From: Planctomycetales bacterium
Lineage (GTDB): Bacteria > Planctomycetota > Planctomycetia > Isosphaerales > Isosphaeraceae
Length of the DNA: 16,331 bases
NCBI GenBank assembly: GCA_027435495.1
Contig: DAHZZC010000645.1
Coordinates: 1 to 16,331 of the forward strand
Direction of reading: 5' to 3'
Under the pieces are notes generated by a model that was not told where the DNA came from, did not search any database, and saw only the letters and a list, made by a program, of their open reading frames with translations. Positions 7,393 to 14,907 of this stretch are shown piece after piece; the first letter of the stretch is position 1, and each line of letters starts with the position of its first letter. A program made the translations under genes and the position numbers.

Positions 7393-7830
7393 TCAGACGC
7401 CCCCCTGAATGTAGGAGAGCAGGTGCTGATTCTCGCTGTGGAGCTTCTCGTGCAGGGCCTTGATGACGTCTCCGACCGAGACGATGCCCATGAGACGGTC
7501 GTCGTCGCTGGTGACCGGCACCTTAGCGATCCTGCGCTCACTCATCTGGCCCATGACCTGCTCGACGTCGTCGTGAACGCGGCAGGTGATCGGGTCACGG
7601 GTCATAGCGTCGCGGATTGGGAGTCGGGCGAAGCTCTCGCCTCGGTTGTGAATGATTCGAAGCACGTCCCGTTCGCTGAAGATCCCGACGAGCTTTCCCT
7701 CATCGTCGATGACGGGTAGTGAGCCGATGTTGTGCTGGACCAACCGGGCGATCGCCTCGCCCACCGTCGCCTTGGCGTCGATCGAGATGATTCGATTTCC
7801 CTTGGCCTGAAGCACGTCGCGCACAAGCAT
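7393..7830 (-). CDS. Two-CBS-domain protein
   Basis: The 145 residues are essentially two CBS repeats. The first spans about residues 5-60 (RDVLQAKG, then IGSLPVIDDEGKLVGIFSERD) and the second about 73-130 (DAMTRDPITC, then KVPVTSDDDRLMGIVSVGD), with a short C-terminal helix. CBS pairs bind adenosine nucleotides or similar ligands and act as energy sensors. In a stand-alone protein the partner cannot be told from sequence. It has no membrane segment. The start at 7830 is set by a strong AAGGAGG site and by the domain boundary; the frame is open to 7962 but that extension looks non-coding. The gene diverges from the membrane glycosyltransferase gene, with a dyad between them. Confidence 0.93.
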   Translation of the reverse strand: MLVRDVLQAKGNRIISIDAKATVGEAIARLVQHNIGSLPVIDDEGKLVGIFSERDVLRIIHNRGESFARLPIRDAMTRDPITCRVHDDVEQVMGQMSERRIAKVPVTSDDDRLMGIVSVGDVIKALHEKLHSENQHLLSYIQGGV

Positions 7831-7837
7831 GACTCGG

Positions 7838-7844
7838 CCTCCTT
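7838..7844 (-). promoter_or_regulatory. Ribosome binding site deciding the CBS gene start
   Basis: AAGGAGG on the minus strand lies seven bases before the ATG at 7830. It rules out the longer frame starting at 7962. Confidence 0.8.
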
Positions 7845-7923
7845 GAGGTGACGGGAACCCGTCCGGGGTGTCGGCCCGAAACGGCAACACCGCTCGCTTT
7901 CGATGGGAGTAGACTGGATGTGA

Positions 7924-7942
7924 TGCCATGATCATCGTGGCA
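7924..7942. promoter_or_regulatory. 19-bp dyad between divergent genes, possible operator
   Basis: TGCCATGATCATCGTGGCA pairs at eight of nine positions around its centre. It lies about 93 bases upstream of the CBS gene start and 81 upstream of the glycosyltransferase start, a suitable place for a dimeric regulator. I found no confident promoter boxes beside it. Confidence 0.35.
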
Positions 7943-8023
7943 AGATCGGGCTGCATTTGCAATCGTTTTCCTGACGCAGGCGAAGATTAGTCGGCGCAAC
8001 GATAACACGAAGGAGTTTGCCGG

Positions 8024-9520
8024 ATGGGTGCAAGGGTGGGCTCATTCCGGAAGATCGCAAGGGACGGGCTGCTGGCGATCGTGCTGGTTGCGACGTTCGG
8101 GGTCCGAGCGATCGAGCTCGGGCAGCCGATCGTCGAGAACTATGTTGGGCGGCAGGTTCCGACGGCGATGGTGGCGCGAAACCTCGAGCGAGGCTCGGGT
8201 CCGCTGCATCCCCGGCTCGACACTGCGCCCTGGCCGAATTACTTCCTCGTTGAGCCGCCCCTGTACCAGTTGGGCGTGGTCGCGATCCGTCGGGTGACCC
8301 GCCTGGGACTGGAGCCCTCGGGGCGACTGCTCTCGGCGATGGCGACTGTCGCCGCTACCTGGGGGATCTTTGTGCTGACCGCCCGAGGCGCCGGCCGGCG
8401 CGCCGGGCTGTTGGCGGCTGGCGCGTTCGCCGCGTTCCCGCTCACGATTCGATACGGACGCGCCTTCCAGCCTGATGCCGCAATGCTCGGCGCCGTCGTC
8501 GCGGGGCTTGCCTGCTGGGACCATCGACGATACGCCGGAGGGTGGGTCTTGCTGGCGATCGGAATCGCAATGAAGATCTTGGTGGCGCCTCTAATAATGG
8601 TGCTGGCCCTGACGGCGCCGCGAGGGCGGCGGCGATCGTTAATGGTTGCGACCGCGACGGCGGTCCTTCCAGTGATGCTCTGGTACGCCTGGGCGGCGCA
8701 CCTGGTCGCGGCCGGGTCTGGCTCTCGGGCGTCGGCCGACAACGGAGCGATTTGGATCGGAATGCTCGTGCCCGAATCGTGGTTACGAGCCGATTCGTGG
8801 AAGCTCGCAGCCCGGTTCGCGGCCATCCGATCGTTCACGCCGATCGGGACGGTGTTGGCGGCTGCCGGACTGATCGTGGCGCGTCGAAGGGCGGGGTTCT
8901 GGCGAGCGTGGGGGCTCGCTGGCTCATTCTTGCTCATCCTGATGATTTCCAAGATTCATCATGAATACTATTTTTTGATTGTGGCGCCGGCTTTCGCGGT
9001 GGGAACTGGGCTGGCACTGGATCGGATAGCCCGCGTGCGGGGTGGTCGAGTACTCTTTCCGATGGCGGCGGTGGGGATGCTGGCGATGGCGGGCTGGCAG
9101 TCGCGCGGTACCTGGCGGACACCGCCGGAGTGGTCAGGGTTGGCCGAGGCAGCGCGAGCGGTTGAGGCATCGACCGGGCCTGGAGCGTGTGTCGTCGCGC
9201 CCGAGGCGTTGCTGTTCGCCGCCGATCGCCGGGGATGCCGATTGGAGTGGACGGAGCCTGCCGCGCGTCGGGCAGCCGGCGAGTGGGGAGAGGCGGGGGT
9301 TGTTGCCGATGTGCGTGGCCCGATCGACCTGGTGGATTTCTATCGATCGAGGGGCGCCCGGTATTTTGCCGATCTCGGCGATCGTCGCGACGACCCCCGC
9401 CGACTGGCCTTGCACGAGGCGGTCCGGCAGCGATACAAGGTCATTATCGATCGGCCCGAGGTTCTGATTGTCGACCTGGAGTCGGTCCCCCTCGCCCGGG
9501 TGCTCCCGCATGCCAACTGA
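8024..9520 (+). CDS. Membrane glycosyltransferase, GT39/ArnT-like (PMT superfamily)
   Basis: This 498-residue polytopic membrane protein has an N-terminal helix at about 14-30, then a long loop with the segment PNYFLVEPPLYQLGVV (71-86) typical of this superfamily. Roughly eight or nine further hydrophobic segments follow between 102 and 358, and the tail from about 360 to 498 is soluble. The motif RYGRAFQPDAAML (143-155) is the usual conserved part after the third span. Such enzymes use a polyprenyl-phosphate sugar donor and work on the outer side of the cytoplasmic membrane, modifying lipids, proteins or polysaccharides. The exact substrate is unknown. The ATG at 8024 has AGGAG eight bases upstream. 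The stop overlaps the start of panB by 11 bases, so the two are probably translated in a coupled way, although their functions are unrelated. Confidence 0.87.
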   Translation: MGARVGSFRKIARDGLLAIVLVATFGVRAIELGQPIVENYVGRQVPTAMVARNLERGSGPLHPRLDTAPWPNYFLVEPPLYQLGVVAIRRVTRLGLEPSGRLLSAMATVAATWGIFVLTARGAGRRAGLLAAGAFAAFPLTIRYGRAFQPDAAMLGAVVAGLACWDHRRYAGGWVLLAIGIAMKILVAPLIMVLALTAPRGRRRSLMVATATAVLPVMLWYAWAAHLVAAGSGSRASADNGAIWIGMLVPESWLRADSWKLAARFAAIRSFTPIGTVLAAAGLIVARRRAGFWRAWGLAGSFLLILMISKIHHEYYFLIVAPAFAVGTGLALDRIARVRGGRVLFPMAAVGMLAMAGWQSRGTWRTPPEWSGLAEAARAVEASTGPGACVVAPEALLFAADRRGCRLEWTEPAARRAAGEWGEAGVVADVRGPIDLVDFYRSRGARYFADLGDRRDDPRRLALHEAVRQRYKVIIDRPEVLIVDLESVPLARVLPHAN

Positions 9521-10310
9521 CGTCCGGCCGGTCACGATCCCCGATTTCTCTGCCTGGAAAACCCAGAAGCGTCGAATCTCGGTCCTGACCGCCTACGATT
9601 TTCCCACCGCCCGACTGCTCGATGAAGCTGGGGTGGATTGCCTGCTCGTTGGAGACTCGCTCGGTACCGTCGTACATGGGTGGGGCACGACGTTGAAGGT
9701 CACGCTTGACCAGATGGTGTATCACGCCGAGATGGTGGCGCGAGCCACGCGTCGGGCTCTGGTGGTAGCCGACCTACCTTTCCTCAGCTACCAGGTCTCA
9801 CCGAAGCAGGCGATCCAGTCGGCGGGCCGCCTGCTAAAGGAGACGGACTGCCAGGCGGTGAAGCTGGAGGGGGGGGCGACGATGGCCGTAACGATCCGGG
9901 CGCTGGTCAACGCTGGCATCCCGGTGATGGGACACGTTGGTCTCCAGCCGCAATCGGTCCGCCAGCTCGGAGGTTACAAGGTGCAGCGGTCGGAGGACCG
10001 AATCCTCGAAGACGCCCTCGCCGCCGCCGATGCCGGGGCGTTCGCGGTTGTTCTGGAGTGCATTCCGGCCCGCCTCGCCAGCCAGATCACCGAGGCGCTG
10101 GTCGTTCCAACGATTGGGATCGGCGCTGGTCCCAACTGTGACGGCCAAGTTCTTGTCACGCCCGACCTGCTCGGCCTGATCGAGCAATTCCACCCGAAGT
10201 TCGTCCGCAGATATGCCGAGCTTGGCCCCGCAATCCGTGAGGCTGCCGCGGCGTACGTTGCTGATGTGGCCGAGGGTCGATTCCCGGATGAGGCGGAGAG
10301 TTTTCAGTAG
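9510..10310 (+). CDS. panB: 3-methyl-2-oxobutanoate hydroxymethyltransferase
   Basis: PanB makes ketopantoate from 2-oxoisovalerate and 5,10-methylene-tetrahydrofolate, the first committed step of pantothenate and CoA synthesis, in the cytoplasm. At 266 residues it matches the usual length (E. coli 264). Visible motifs are SVLTAYDFPTARL (24-36), LLVGDSLG with metal ligand Asp49, VADLPFLSY with Asp88, VKLEGG with Lys118 and Glu120, and catalytic Glu183 in LECIP. IGIGAGPNCDGQVLV lies near residue 202 and HPKFVRRY near 228. The ATG at 9510 is chosen because similarity begins within a few residues of it. It overlaps the end of the membrane glycosyltransferase gene by 11 bases in another frame. 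No panC or panD is in the window. Confidence 0.97.
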   Translation: MPTDVRPVTIPDFSAWKTQKRRISVLTAYDFPTARLLDEAGVDCLLVGDSLGTVVHGWGTTLKVTLDQMVYHAEMVARATRRALVVADLPFLSYQVSPKQAIQSAGRLLKETDCQAVKLEGGATMAVTIRALVNAGIPVMGHVGLQPQSVRQLGGYKVQRSEDRILEDALAAADAGAFAVVLECIPARLASQITEALVVPTIGIGAGPNCDGQVLVTPDLLGLIEQFHPKFVRRYAELGPAIREAAAAYVADVAEGRFPDEAESFQ

Positions 10311-10365
10311 TCGTGGCCGGACCGCAAAGGAGGGGTGTGTTGTAAGGCGGCTCATTCCCACCGGG

Positions 10366-10386
10366 AAAAGCCCTTCGCTAGAAGGG
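10366..10386 (-). terminator. Intrinsic terminator of comM, possibly shared with panB
   Basis: CCCTTC (10371-10376) and GAAGGG (10381-10386) form a perfect six-pair stem with a GCTA loop. On the minus strand it is followed by CTTTT. It lies 40 bases past the comM stop and 60 past the panB stop, between convergent genes. The T-run favours the comM direction. Confidence 0.6.
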
Positions 10387-10426
10387 TCCTTGATCGGGGG
10401 CGGAAAATGGTCTCGGTGGAACAATG

Positions 10427-11971
10427 CTACGCCCAGACGCTACGATCGAGCGATCGATAACCGACGGCCTCGGCGATGTGCTGCGGGCGGATCTCGTCGT
10501 CGCCTTCGAGGTCGGCGATCGTCCGTGCGACCCGGAGGACCTTGTCGTGTGCCCGGGCCGAGAGGCCCATGTCCTCCATCGCCGCCTTGAGGATTGCCGC
10601 CGCCTCGGGTCGCAGGGTGCAGAACTTTCGGACCTGGCGCGGGGTCATCCGGCCGTTGACCTGCGGCCCGCGCGGGCCGAACCGCTTCGCCTGCCGAACC
10701 CTCGCCGCGAGCACCTGCTCGCGGTACTCGGCGGACGTTGGCCCCGGCGGCATCTCGGCCAGTTGCGTGAACGGGACGGCCGGAACCTCGACGTGCAGAT
10801 CGATCCGGTCGAGCAGGGGGCCAGAGATTCTTCCGAGGTACTTCTCCACCTGCGGCGGCGAGCAGCTACATGCCCGCCTTGGATCCGATCGATAGCCGCA
10901 CGGACAGGGATTCATCGCGGCGACCAGAATAAACTCGGCCGGGAACGTCGTGCTGCGTAATGCCCGGCTGATTGTCACCGCGCCCTCTTCGAGCGGTTGA
11001 CGCAAAACCTCCAGCGTCTTCCGGTTGAATTCGGGCATCTCATCGAGAAACAATACGCCCTTGTGCGCGAGCGAGATCTCGCCGGGCTGCGGGGTCGAGC
11101 CCCCGCCGACCAGTCCGGCGTCGCTGACCGAGTGGTGCGGAGGCCGGAACGGTCGAACTGCCATCAGCGGCTGGCCCGGCTTAAGTAACCCCATCGCGCT
11201 ATAGATCCGCGTCGTCTCCAGGCTCTCGGCGGGCGAGAGCGGTGGAAGGATCGTCGGCAGCCGCTTGGCGAGCAAGGTCTTGCCGGTCCCGGGCGGACCG
11301 ATCATCAGTAGATTGTGGGAGCCGGCCGCTGAGATCAGCAGGGCCCGCTTAGCGTAGTCCTGCCCCTTGACATCTACGAAGTCTTCCTCGGTCTGCGAGT
11401 GCTGGCGGAAGACGTCGTCCAGGTCCACCGACTGTGGCGTGATATCGATAGCGCCGGAGAGATAGCCGACCGCCTCGGCGAGACTCCCGATCGGGAGGAC
11501 CTCAATCCCCTCGACAACGGCAGCCTCGGCGGCGTTGGCGGTGGGGACCAGCAGGGCATCGCGCCCCTCGGCCGCGGCCTGGAGGGCCATCGCTAGCGCC
11601 CCTTTGATCGAGCGGGTCTCGCCGGTGAGAGCCAACTCGCCGACGATCGCGAATGATCCCGGGCGATCGATCGAGACCTGGCCGCTCCCGACCAGCATCC
11701 CCAGCGCGATTGGGAGGTCGAACCCTCCGGCGTCCTTTTTGAGATCTGCCGGAGCCAAATTAATCACGATCCGGTCACCCGGCCGCCGGTATCCCGAATT
11801 CACGATCGCTCGCTCGACCCGGTGAGTGCTCTCCCGAACCGCCGCCTCGGCCAGGCCGACGAGGATCGTTTTGGAAGAGGACGACATCGAGACGTCTACC
11901 TCCACTTCCACCGAGGTCGCGTCGATGCCGACGAGGGTGTACGAGGAGAGCTTCGCAAGCATGAGAGCCAT
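10427..11971 (-). CDS. comM: ComM/YifB family AAA+ ATPase (Mg-chelatase-like)
   Basis: This 514-residue protein has full family length. The N-terminal Lon-protease-like domain (about 1-175) starts SSYTLVGIDATSVEVEVDVS and contains RIVINLAPADLKKDAGGFDL. The AAA+ core has Walker A GPPGTGKT (225-232), Walker B GVLFLDE (305-311) and the arginine-finger region LLDRID around 387-391. The four cysteines in NPCPCGY (356, 358) and ACSC (368, 370) are a family hallmark. The C-terminal helical domain ends with HIAEAVGYRSLDR. ComM is a hexameric helicase that promotes branch migration during integration of transforming DNA, as shown in Vibrio and relatives; here that role is inferred. The start at 11971 lacks a strong ribosome site; ATG 11962 is the alternative. 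An intrinsic terminator follows. Confidence 0.96.
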   Translation of the reverse strand: MALMLAKLSSYTLVGIDATSVEVEVDVSMSSSSKTILVGLAEAAVRESTHRVERAIVNSGYRRPGDRIVINLAPADLKKDAGGFDLPIALGMLVGSGQVSIDRPGSFAIVGELALTGETRSIKGALAMALQAAAEGRDALLVPTANAAEAAVVEGIEVLPIGSLAEAVGYLSGAIDITPQSVDLDDVFRQHSQTEEDFVDVKGQDYAKRALLISAAGSHNLLMIGPPGTGKTLLAKRLPTILPPLSPAESLETTRIYSAMGLLKPGQPLMAVRPFRPPHHSVSDAGLVGGGSTPQPGEISLAHKGVLFLDEMPEFNRKTLEVLRQPLEEGAVTISRALRSTTFPAEFILVAAMNPCPCGYRSDPRRACSCSPPQVEKYLGRISGPLLDRIDLHVEVPAVPFTQLAEMPPGPTSAEYREQVLAARVRQAKRFGPRGPQVNGRMTPRQVRKFCTLRPEAAAILKAAMEDMGLSARAHDKVLRVARTIADLEGDDEIRPQHIAEAVGYRSLDRSVWA

Positions 11972-12310
11972 CCGCGCCGGAACTCGCTGCGTTCGTGGCG
12001 ATCCGCCAGGGTAACCCGCCGCCGCGCGGGCTCGCGAATTCTACCATGAATCGATGTCTTTTTCATCCCCGTCGTACCAAATCGACGGTCGTCCCCATGC
12101 CTCCGCGCCGTGTCGCTCGGTATACAAGCGATCTCATGTAATGTTGACGAAACCCAACATCCAGACGATTGTGCGGGATCCCATTTTCGCATTCCTTGAC
12201 AGAAGAGCCGGCTCGGATCAACATGATCTTTATGAAGCCTCCGCGGGCACGGAGGATCCTGATGCAACATCCGCGATGGGGCGGCCTGAAGAAGCAGGAA
12301 CGATGCACGC
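11972..12310. other. Intergenic region between divergent genes, with possible promoter and palindrome
   Basis: No credible gene is seen; a plus frame starting at 12054 reads as non-coding. A perfect -35-like TTGACA at 12196-12201 is followed by the 10-base palindrome GAGCCGGCTC at 12205-12214. The best -10 matches are poor in sequence or spacing (CATGAT at 12222-12227, 20 bases away). This may be the promoter and operator for the 12311 gene, at low confidence. Confidence 0.3.
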
Positions 12311-12577
12311 ATGGGACCCACGAAAGTTCTTCATCGAATCGATAGTCTGATTGACGATTTGCTCAACGACGGGGACCTGTCTTCCTCGTCGTTAGCTTCC
12401 ATGCTGATGGCCGCGCGTGATTCGGTGCGCGATGGCTATCATGTCGCGCTCGCGCGGCGGATCTGGGATGCGAGCAATGATCTGAAGGGCCGGTCGCGAG
12501 GTGGTCCTCGATATCGGCTCGACCAGCCGGTGCTCGATCGTCCAGAAGCTATACCGGTACGGACCGGTGAGCGCTGA
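12311..12577 (+). CDS. Hypothetical protein, 88 residues
   Basis: I do not recognise this protein. It reads as a plausible short, mostly helical, cytoplasmic protein: an N-terminal acidic stretch (LHRIDSLIDDLLNDGDLSS), a helix SLASMLMAARDSVRDGYHVAL, then an Arg- and Pro-rich tail. It has no cysteine, no signal peptide and no membrane segment. A purine run AGGAA lies about ten bases before the ATG at 12311. It ends 33 bases before the CorC-like gene, in the same reading frame and strand. It is therefore likely its transcription partner, but the translation shows no sign of the DUF21 membrane domain that the partner lacks. Moderate confidence that it is a real gene. Confidence 0.5.
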   Translation: MGPTKVLHRIDSLIDDLLNDGDLSSSSLASMLMAARDSVRDGYHVALARRIWDASNDLKGRSRGGPRYRLDQPVLDRPEAIPVRTGER

Positions 12578-12610
12578 TCCGATTGTGGGCCGGGGCGTGG
12601 GGCCCATCCG

Positions 12611-13561
12611 ATGCGACCCATTGCGGGCCTGGTGATGATGATTGCGATCCTGGCCCGACTCGTCTCCCGGGGATGGCAGCGCGCGTCAGTGAGCCTTGCC
12701 TACATTTTGGGTCTCGTCGGTCTCCGGCGATTCTCCGAAGCCACGATTTCCGGCGAAGCCGTTCAGGAACTGATGCGTGAGGGGACCCGCGCCGGTGTTT
12801 TCGATCCGGCGGAGCAGGAGATGGTCAAGCGGGTTCTCCGCTTTGGCAGACGCCGAGCCCGAGAGTTGATGACCCCTCGTGATGAGATTCTCTGGATCGA
12901 CACCGCCGACTCGCCCGAGGAAATTCGCCGCAAAGTGATCGCCTCGCCTCACTCTCGGTTCCCGGTATGCGACAAGATCCTGGATAACCTGGTTGGGATC
13001 GTCCACGTCAAGGACCTGTTCGGCCCCGCGCCAGGCGACGAGTCCTTCTGCATTCAGGGAAGCCTCACTCTCCCCGCTTTTTTGTATGAGGGGACACGCG
13101 GTCTGAAGATCCTGGAAATCCTCCGGAAATCGGGGACGCACGCCGCCATTGTCCTCGACGAATTTGGGACGGTTCGCGGCCTGCTCACGCTCACTGATAT
13201 TCTACAGGCGGTGCTAGGCGAACTTCCCGACCGTCCGGATGACGAGTCCTCACGCGCTGTCCAGCAGCCCGATGGTTCGTGGTTGCTCGACGGCCGTCTC
13301 CCGATCGACGAGGCTCGCGACCTCCTCGAACGTCCCGACCTGCCTCGAGGCGACTTCCACACGATGGCCGGCTTGGTGGTGGCCCATCTCGGTCGCATCC
13401 CGGCACAGGGAGAAACGTTCGAGGCCTGGGGGCTACGCGTCGAGGTGGTCGAACGGGTCGGCAACCGGGTCGACCGGCTCCGAATCGCGGGCATCGATGA
13501 TCCCCCCGGTGTGCCCTCTGATCGTCGGACGGAAGGCGCACAAGCTGGCTCCGATCAATAG
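12611..13561 (+). CDS. CorC/HlyC-like protein: CBS pair plus transporter-associated domain, no DUF21
   Basis: The 316 residues have three recognisable parts. A linker (45-86) is followed by LMTPRDEI (87-94), the start of a CBS pair, which ends in VLDEFGTVRGLLTLTDILQ (181-199). A CorC_HlyC domain covers about 218-293 (GSWLLDGRLPIDEARDLL, then HTMAGLVVAHLGRIPAQGE and the final VDRLRI). Most relatives with this kind of linker (EAVQELMREGTRAGVFDPAEQE) carry a DUF21 membrane domain of about 190 residues before it. Here only about 40 residues precede it, with weakly hydrophobic stretches near 4-18 and 28-38. The family is linked to magnesium and cobalt efflux or membrane association. The protein may be a natural soluble form like E. 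coli CorC (about 290 residues) or a truncated paralogue. The start has no strong ribosome site. Its stop overlaps the convergent DUF1559 gene by seven bases. Confidence 0.85.
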   Translation: MRPIAGLVMMIAILARLVSRGWQRASVSLAYILGLVGLRRFSEATISGEAVQELMREGTRAGVFDPAEQEMVKRVLRFGRRRARELMTPRDEILWIDTADSPEEIRRKVIASPHSRFPVCDKILDNLVGIVHVKDLFGPAPGDESFCIQGSLTLPAFLYEGTRGLKILEILRKSGTHAAIVLDEFGTVRGLLTLTDILQAVLGELPDRPDDESSRAVQQPDGSWLLDGRLPIDEARDLLERPDLPRGDFHTMAGLVVAHLGRIPAQGETFEAWGLRVEVVERVGNRVDRLRIAGIDDPPGVPSDRRTEGAQAGSDQ

Positions 13562-14643
13562 CTATCGGCGCTGATGACTTCTCCCCCGGACTTGGTGCCG
13601 AGGGCCCACCAGGTCTTCTGATTTATCGAATTCTTAATGAACTGGACGTGTCCATCGGCCATCGTGCAGTTGACGCCGCCTGGGTGATAACTGTCGGCAT
13701 TGCTCAGCACGGCTCGTGCAGAGTAATCGAGTCCGCAATCGGCCCACGTGTCGTTGTAAGCGTTCGGCACCACGATCGTGTTGAACAGAGACATCCCCGT
13801 GCAACCGTGCGCCCAGTTCTGGCCCCGTTGCATGTCGACGTTGTAACTTCCCGAGGCATACGCCTGGTTGCACAACTGGATCACCGAAAGCGTCAGCGTC
13901 GGGTTCGACTGTCCGTCGTAGAGCATGGAGGTGGTTGGAATCTGGACGTTATACATCCCAACCAACTTCTGTCCCTTAACCTCACTCTGGCTCCCCACAC
14001 AAGCCTCGGAGAACGCGATTGTATTCGAGGAGCCATCGGTGCAGCTTCGAAGGCCATAGGATTGCTGGAATGTGAACAATCCGGTGCTCGGCATGTTGAT
14101 CGTGGGGATGTAGCCCTGGATGGCCTGATAAGGCGCTTGTCGGCCCAGGAGCCCCCAGCTCATCGTCGTGGCAACGCAACCGTAGTAATTGGTGGTGTTG
14201 GTCGTGTTGTTGTGATCGGGCATACCGCCGTTGGGATCGGAGGGGCACACCAGCGCCTTGATCTGGGTATTGGTCGCGGTTGAGTTAATCTTGTAGCAGA
14301 GGACCGACGTGTTATCCTCGCACCCCCAGTTGAAATTCATGGCGTTGTAAACTTGCGTCTGCTCCAGGTCCGGCAGCATCAGCGCGAATAGACTCAGATT
14401 CTGCTTCACGTTGTATACCCCGACGGCATTGTACATCCCGCTGCTGACTCCAAGCGGGAAGACGTTAGTCGTCGAATGGTAATTGTGAATGGCCAGGCCG
14501 ATCTGTTTCATGTTGTTGACGCACTGGGTCCGGCGCGCCGCCTCTCGCGCCGCCTGAACTGCGGGCAGCAGCAGCGCAATCAGCACCGCGATGATCGCGA
14601 TGACAACCAGTAACTCGATCAGCGTAAAGCCTCGGCGACGCAT
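13555..14643 (-). CDS. DUF1559 prepilin-like protein with H-X9-DG motif
   Basis: The 362-residue protein begins with a type IV prepilin leader: RRRG then FTLIELLVVIAIIAVLIALL, with cleavage expected after Gly5 and the conserved Glu at +5 of the mature chain (Glu10). AVQAAREAARRTQCVNNMKQI follows, which is the DUF1559 hallmark. Near the C terminus His320 through Asp330-Gly331 gives an exact H-X9-DG motif. These proteins are massively duplicated in Planctomycetes and are thought to be exported pseudopilin-like surface proteins; individual functions are not known. The Asn-, Thr- and Ser-rich middle fits an extracellular protein. The ATG at 14643 has GAGGAG six bases upstream. A likely promoter at 14850-14878 implies a structured leader of about 200 bases. 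The end overlaps the CorC-like gene tail to tail by seven bases. Confidence 0.96.
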   Translation of the reverse strand: MRRRGFTLIELLVVIAIIAVLIALLLPAVQAAREAARRTQCVNNMKQIGLAIHNYHSTTNVFPLGVSSGMYNAVGVYNVKQNLSLFALMLPDLEQTQVYNAMNFNWGCEDNTSVLCYKINSTATNTQIKALVCPSDPNGGMPDHNNTTNTTNYYGCVATTMSWGLLGRQAPYQAIQGYIPTINMPSTGLFTFQQSYGLRSCTDGSSNTIAFSEACVGSQSEVKGQKLVGMYNVQIPTTSMLYDGQSNPTLTLSVIQLCNQAYASGSYNVDMQRGQNWAHGCTGMSLFNTIVVPNAYNDTWADCGLDYSARAVLSNADSYHPGGVNCTMADGHVQFIKNSINQKTWWALGTKSGGEVISADSY

Positions 14644-14796
14644 GGCGGACTCCTCTCAAGCGGGGAATTCCCTCGGATGTGATGGAAGGGTGCACGGCGA
14701 TCCGATCGCGATTCATCGGCAGACTTTCGGCGCCAAAAGCGACCCTTCGCGATTTTATCGCCACTCTTTCGAACGAAATGACATCTAGTTCGACCC

Positions 14797-14842
14797 AGGG
14801 GGCCAGGATAAACCTCTCGCGATTGAGAGGACATCGGCCCCT
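14797..14842 (-). promoter_or_regulatory. Nested stem-loop in the DUF1559 leader
   Basis: The outer arms AGGGGGCC (14797-14804) and GGCCCCT (14836-14842) pair with one bulged base. The inner arms CCTCTC (14813-14818) and GAGAGG (14825-14830) pair perfectly. If the promoter call is right, the outer stem begins almost exactly at the 5' end of the transcript, which would shield the mRNA from 5' decay or regulate translation. Confidence 0.4.
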
Positions 14843-14849
14843 AGCAAAA

Positions 14850-14878
14850 AGTGTAGCGTCCTGTTTCGCCTCCCTCAA
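14850..14878 (-). promoter_or_regulatory. Candidate promoter of the DUF1559 gene
   Basis: On the minus strand TTGAGG (14873-14878) and TACACT (14850-14855) are exactly 17 bases apart and each matches the sigma70 consensus at four of six positions. Transcription would start near 14843, about 200 bases before the ATG. Motif evidence only. Confidence 0.4.
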
Positions 14879-14879
14879 C

Positions 14880-14907
14880 AAAAAAGTCAAGGAAGGCGAC
14901 TTTTTTT
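14880..14907 (-). terminator. A/T-rich hairpin between the DUF374 and DUF1559 genes
   Basis: AAAAAAGTC (14880-14888) and GACTTTTTT (14898-14906) form a nine-pair stem around a nine-base loop. Read on the minus strand the second arm ends in a T-run. It could end readthrough from the DUF374 gene, whose stop is about 220 bases away, just before the DUF1559 promoter. The stem is poor in G-C pairs, so the call is tentative. Confidence 0.35.

Noticed and set aside
12054..12350. Plus-strand frame of 98 codons upstream of the 88-aa gene
   Set aside because: It has no ribosome site, its composition is non-coding in character, and it overlaps the better supported frame at 12311.
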